Source: Setaria digitata | Lineage: Eukaryota > Nematoda > Chromadorea > Rhabditida > Setariidae | Reading direction: 5' to 3' | DNA: 46,708 nucleotides | Assembly: GCA_003640385.1 (NCBI GenBank) | Contig: RCAB01000477.1 | Coordinates: 1-46,708, forward strand | In this document: piece by piece, positions 46,588 to 46,708 of the stretch | How positions within the stretch are numbered: the first letter of the stretch is position 1 | Layout of the letters: each line of letters starts with the position of its first letter | Made by a program: the position numbers and the translations under genes | The notes under the pieces: generated by a model | What the model was told of the DNA's origin: nothing | Database searches by the model: none | The model's input: the letters and a program-made list of their open reading frames with translations, nothing else

Positions 46588-46708
46588 ACAATAATTATAT
46601 ATTTTATAGTTTTGAAATCATTTAGAAATTTTAATCACACAGATTGATATTTTGATTTTTTTCGAATCTCGAAGAATATGACAGCCAATTCGTAAATATC
46701 CAATGAGC
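46588..46708. other. 3' flank of the orphan gene
   Basis: AT-rich sequence to the window edge. An AATAAA hexamer at 46583-46588 overlaps the stop codon of the preceding gene and could act as its polyadenylation signal, which would give a very short 3' UTR. Confidence 0.4.

Noticed and set aside
1..46708. CRISPR arrays, insertion sequences, retroelement or viral genes
   Set aside because: No spaced identical repeats, transposase, reverse transcriptase or integrase motifs were seen in any frame.

Overview
The window looks like chromosomal DNA of a nematode, most likely a parasitic clade III/filarial-type worm. The genes are intron-rich, with TTTCAG/TTTTAG 3' splice sites and GT donors. Several first exons lie just downstream of a spliced-leader-type acceptor. 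The non-coding DNA is very AT-rich and full of A/T homopolymer runs, and the proteins are animal families. No prokaryotic operon, CRISPR array, transposase, rRNA or tRNA was found. The organism call is inference.

Left part (1-18 kb): a SCYL2-type pseudokinase (minus, 16 exons) and a UBXN7-type UBA-UAS-UBX protein (plus, 11 exons) are divergent and share a ~1.3 kb promoter interval. After a 2.9 kb gene-poor stretch comes a membrane-anchored serine beta-lactamase-like hydrolase (minus, 11 exons), convergent with UBXN7. A miRNA-precursor-like hairpin lies at 372-452.

Middle (18-32.5 kb): a candidate small two-TM ORF, a 67-bp direct repeat, a compact Na+/H+ exchanger (plus, 12 exons) with almost no cytoplasmic tail, and a secreted cathepsin B-like peptidase (minus, 10 exons). 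Two further exons upstream of the peptidase encode a short single-TM protein or an alternative membrane-anchored N-terminus.

Right part (32.5-46.7 kb): a 5.5 kb gene-poor AT-rich stretch, an orphan secreted 147-aa protein whose gene contains a large AAT-type low-complexity intron, a tectonic-family (ciliary transition zone) gene on minus with an X-box-like site and a Z-DNA-prone tract at its 5' end, and an orphan plus-strand gene built from two diverged copies of a ~47-residue unit.

The genes are functionally unrelated neighbours (clathrin traffic, p97/ubiquitin, hydrolase, ion transport, proteolysis, cilia), as expected for ordinary nematode gene order. Three single N bases (10507, 35084, 38996) each join two near-identical copies of flanking sequence, a pattern typical of unresolved assembly gaps. 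Exon coordinates were worked out by hand from splice consensus, reading phase and family similarity.
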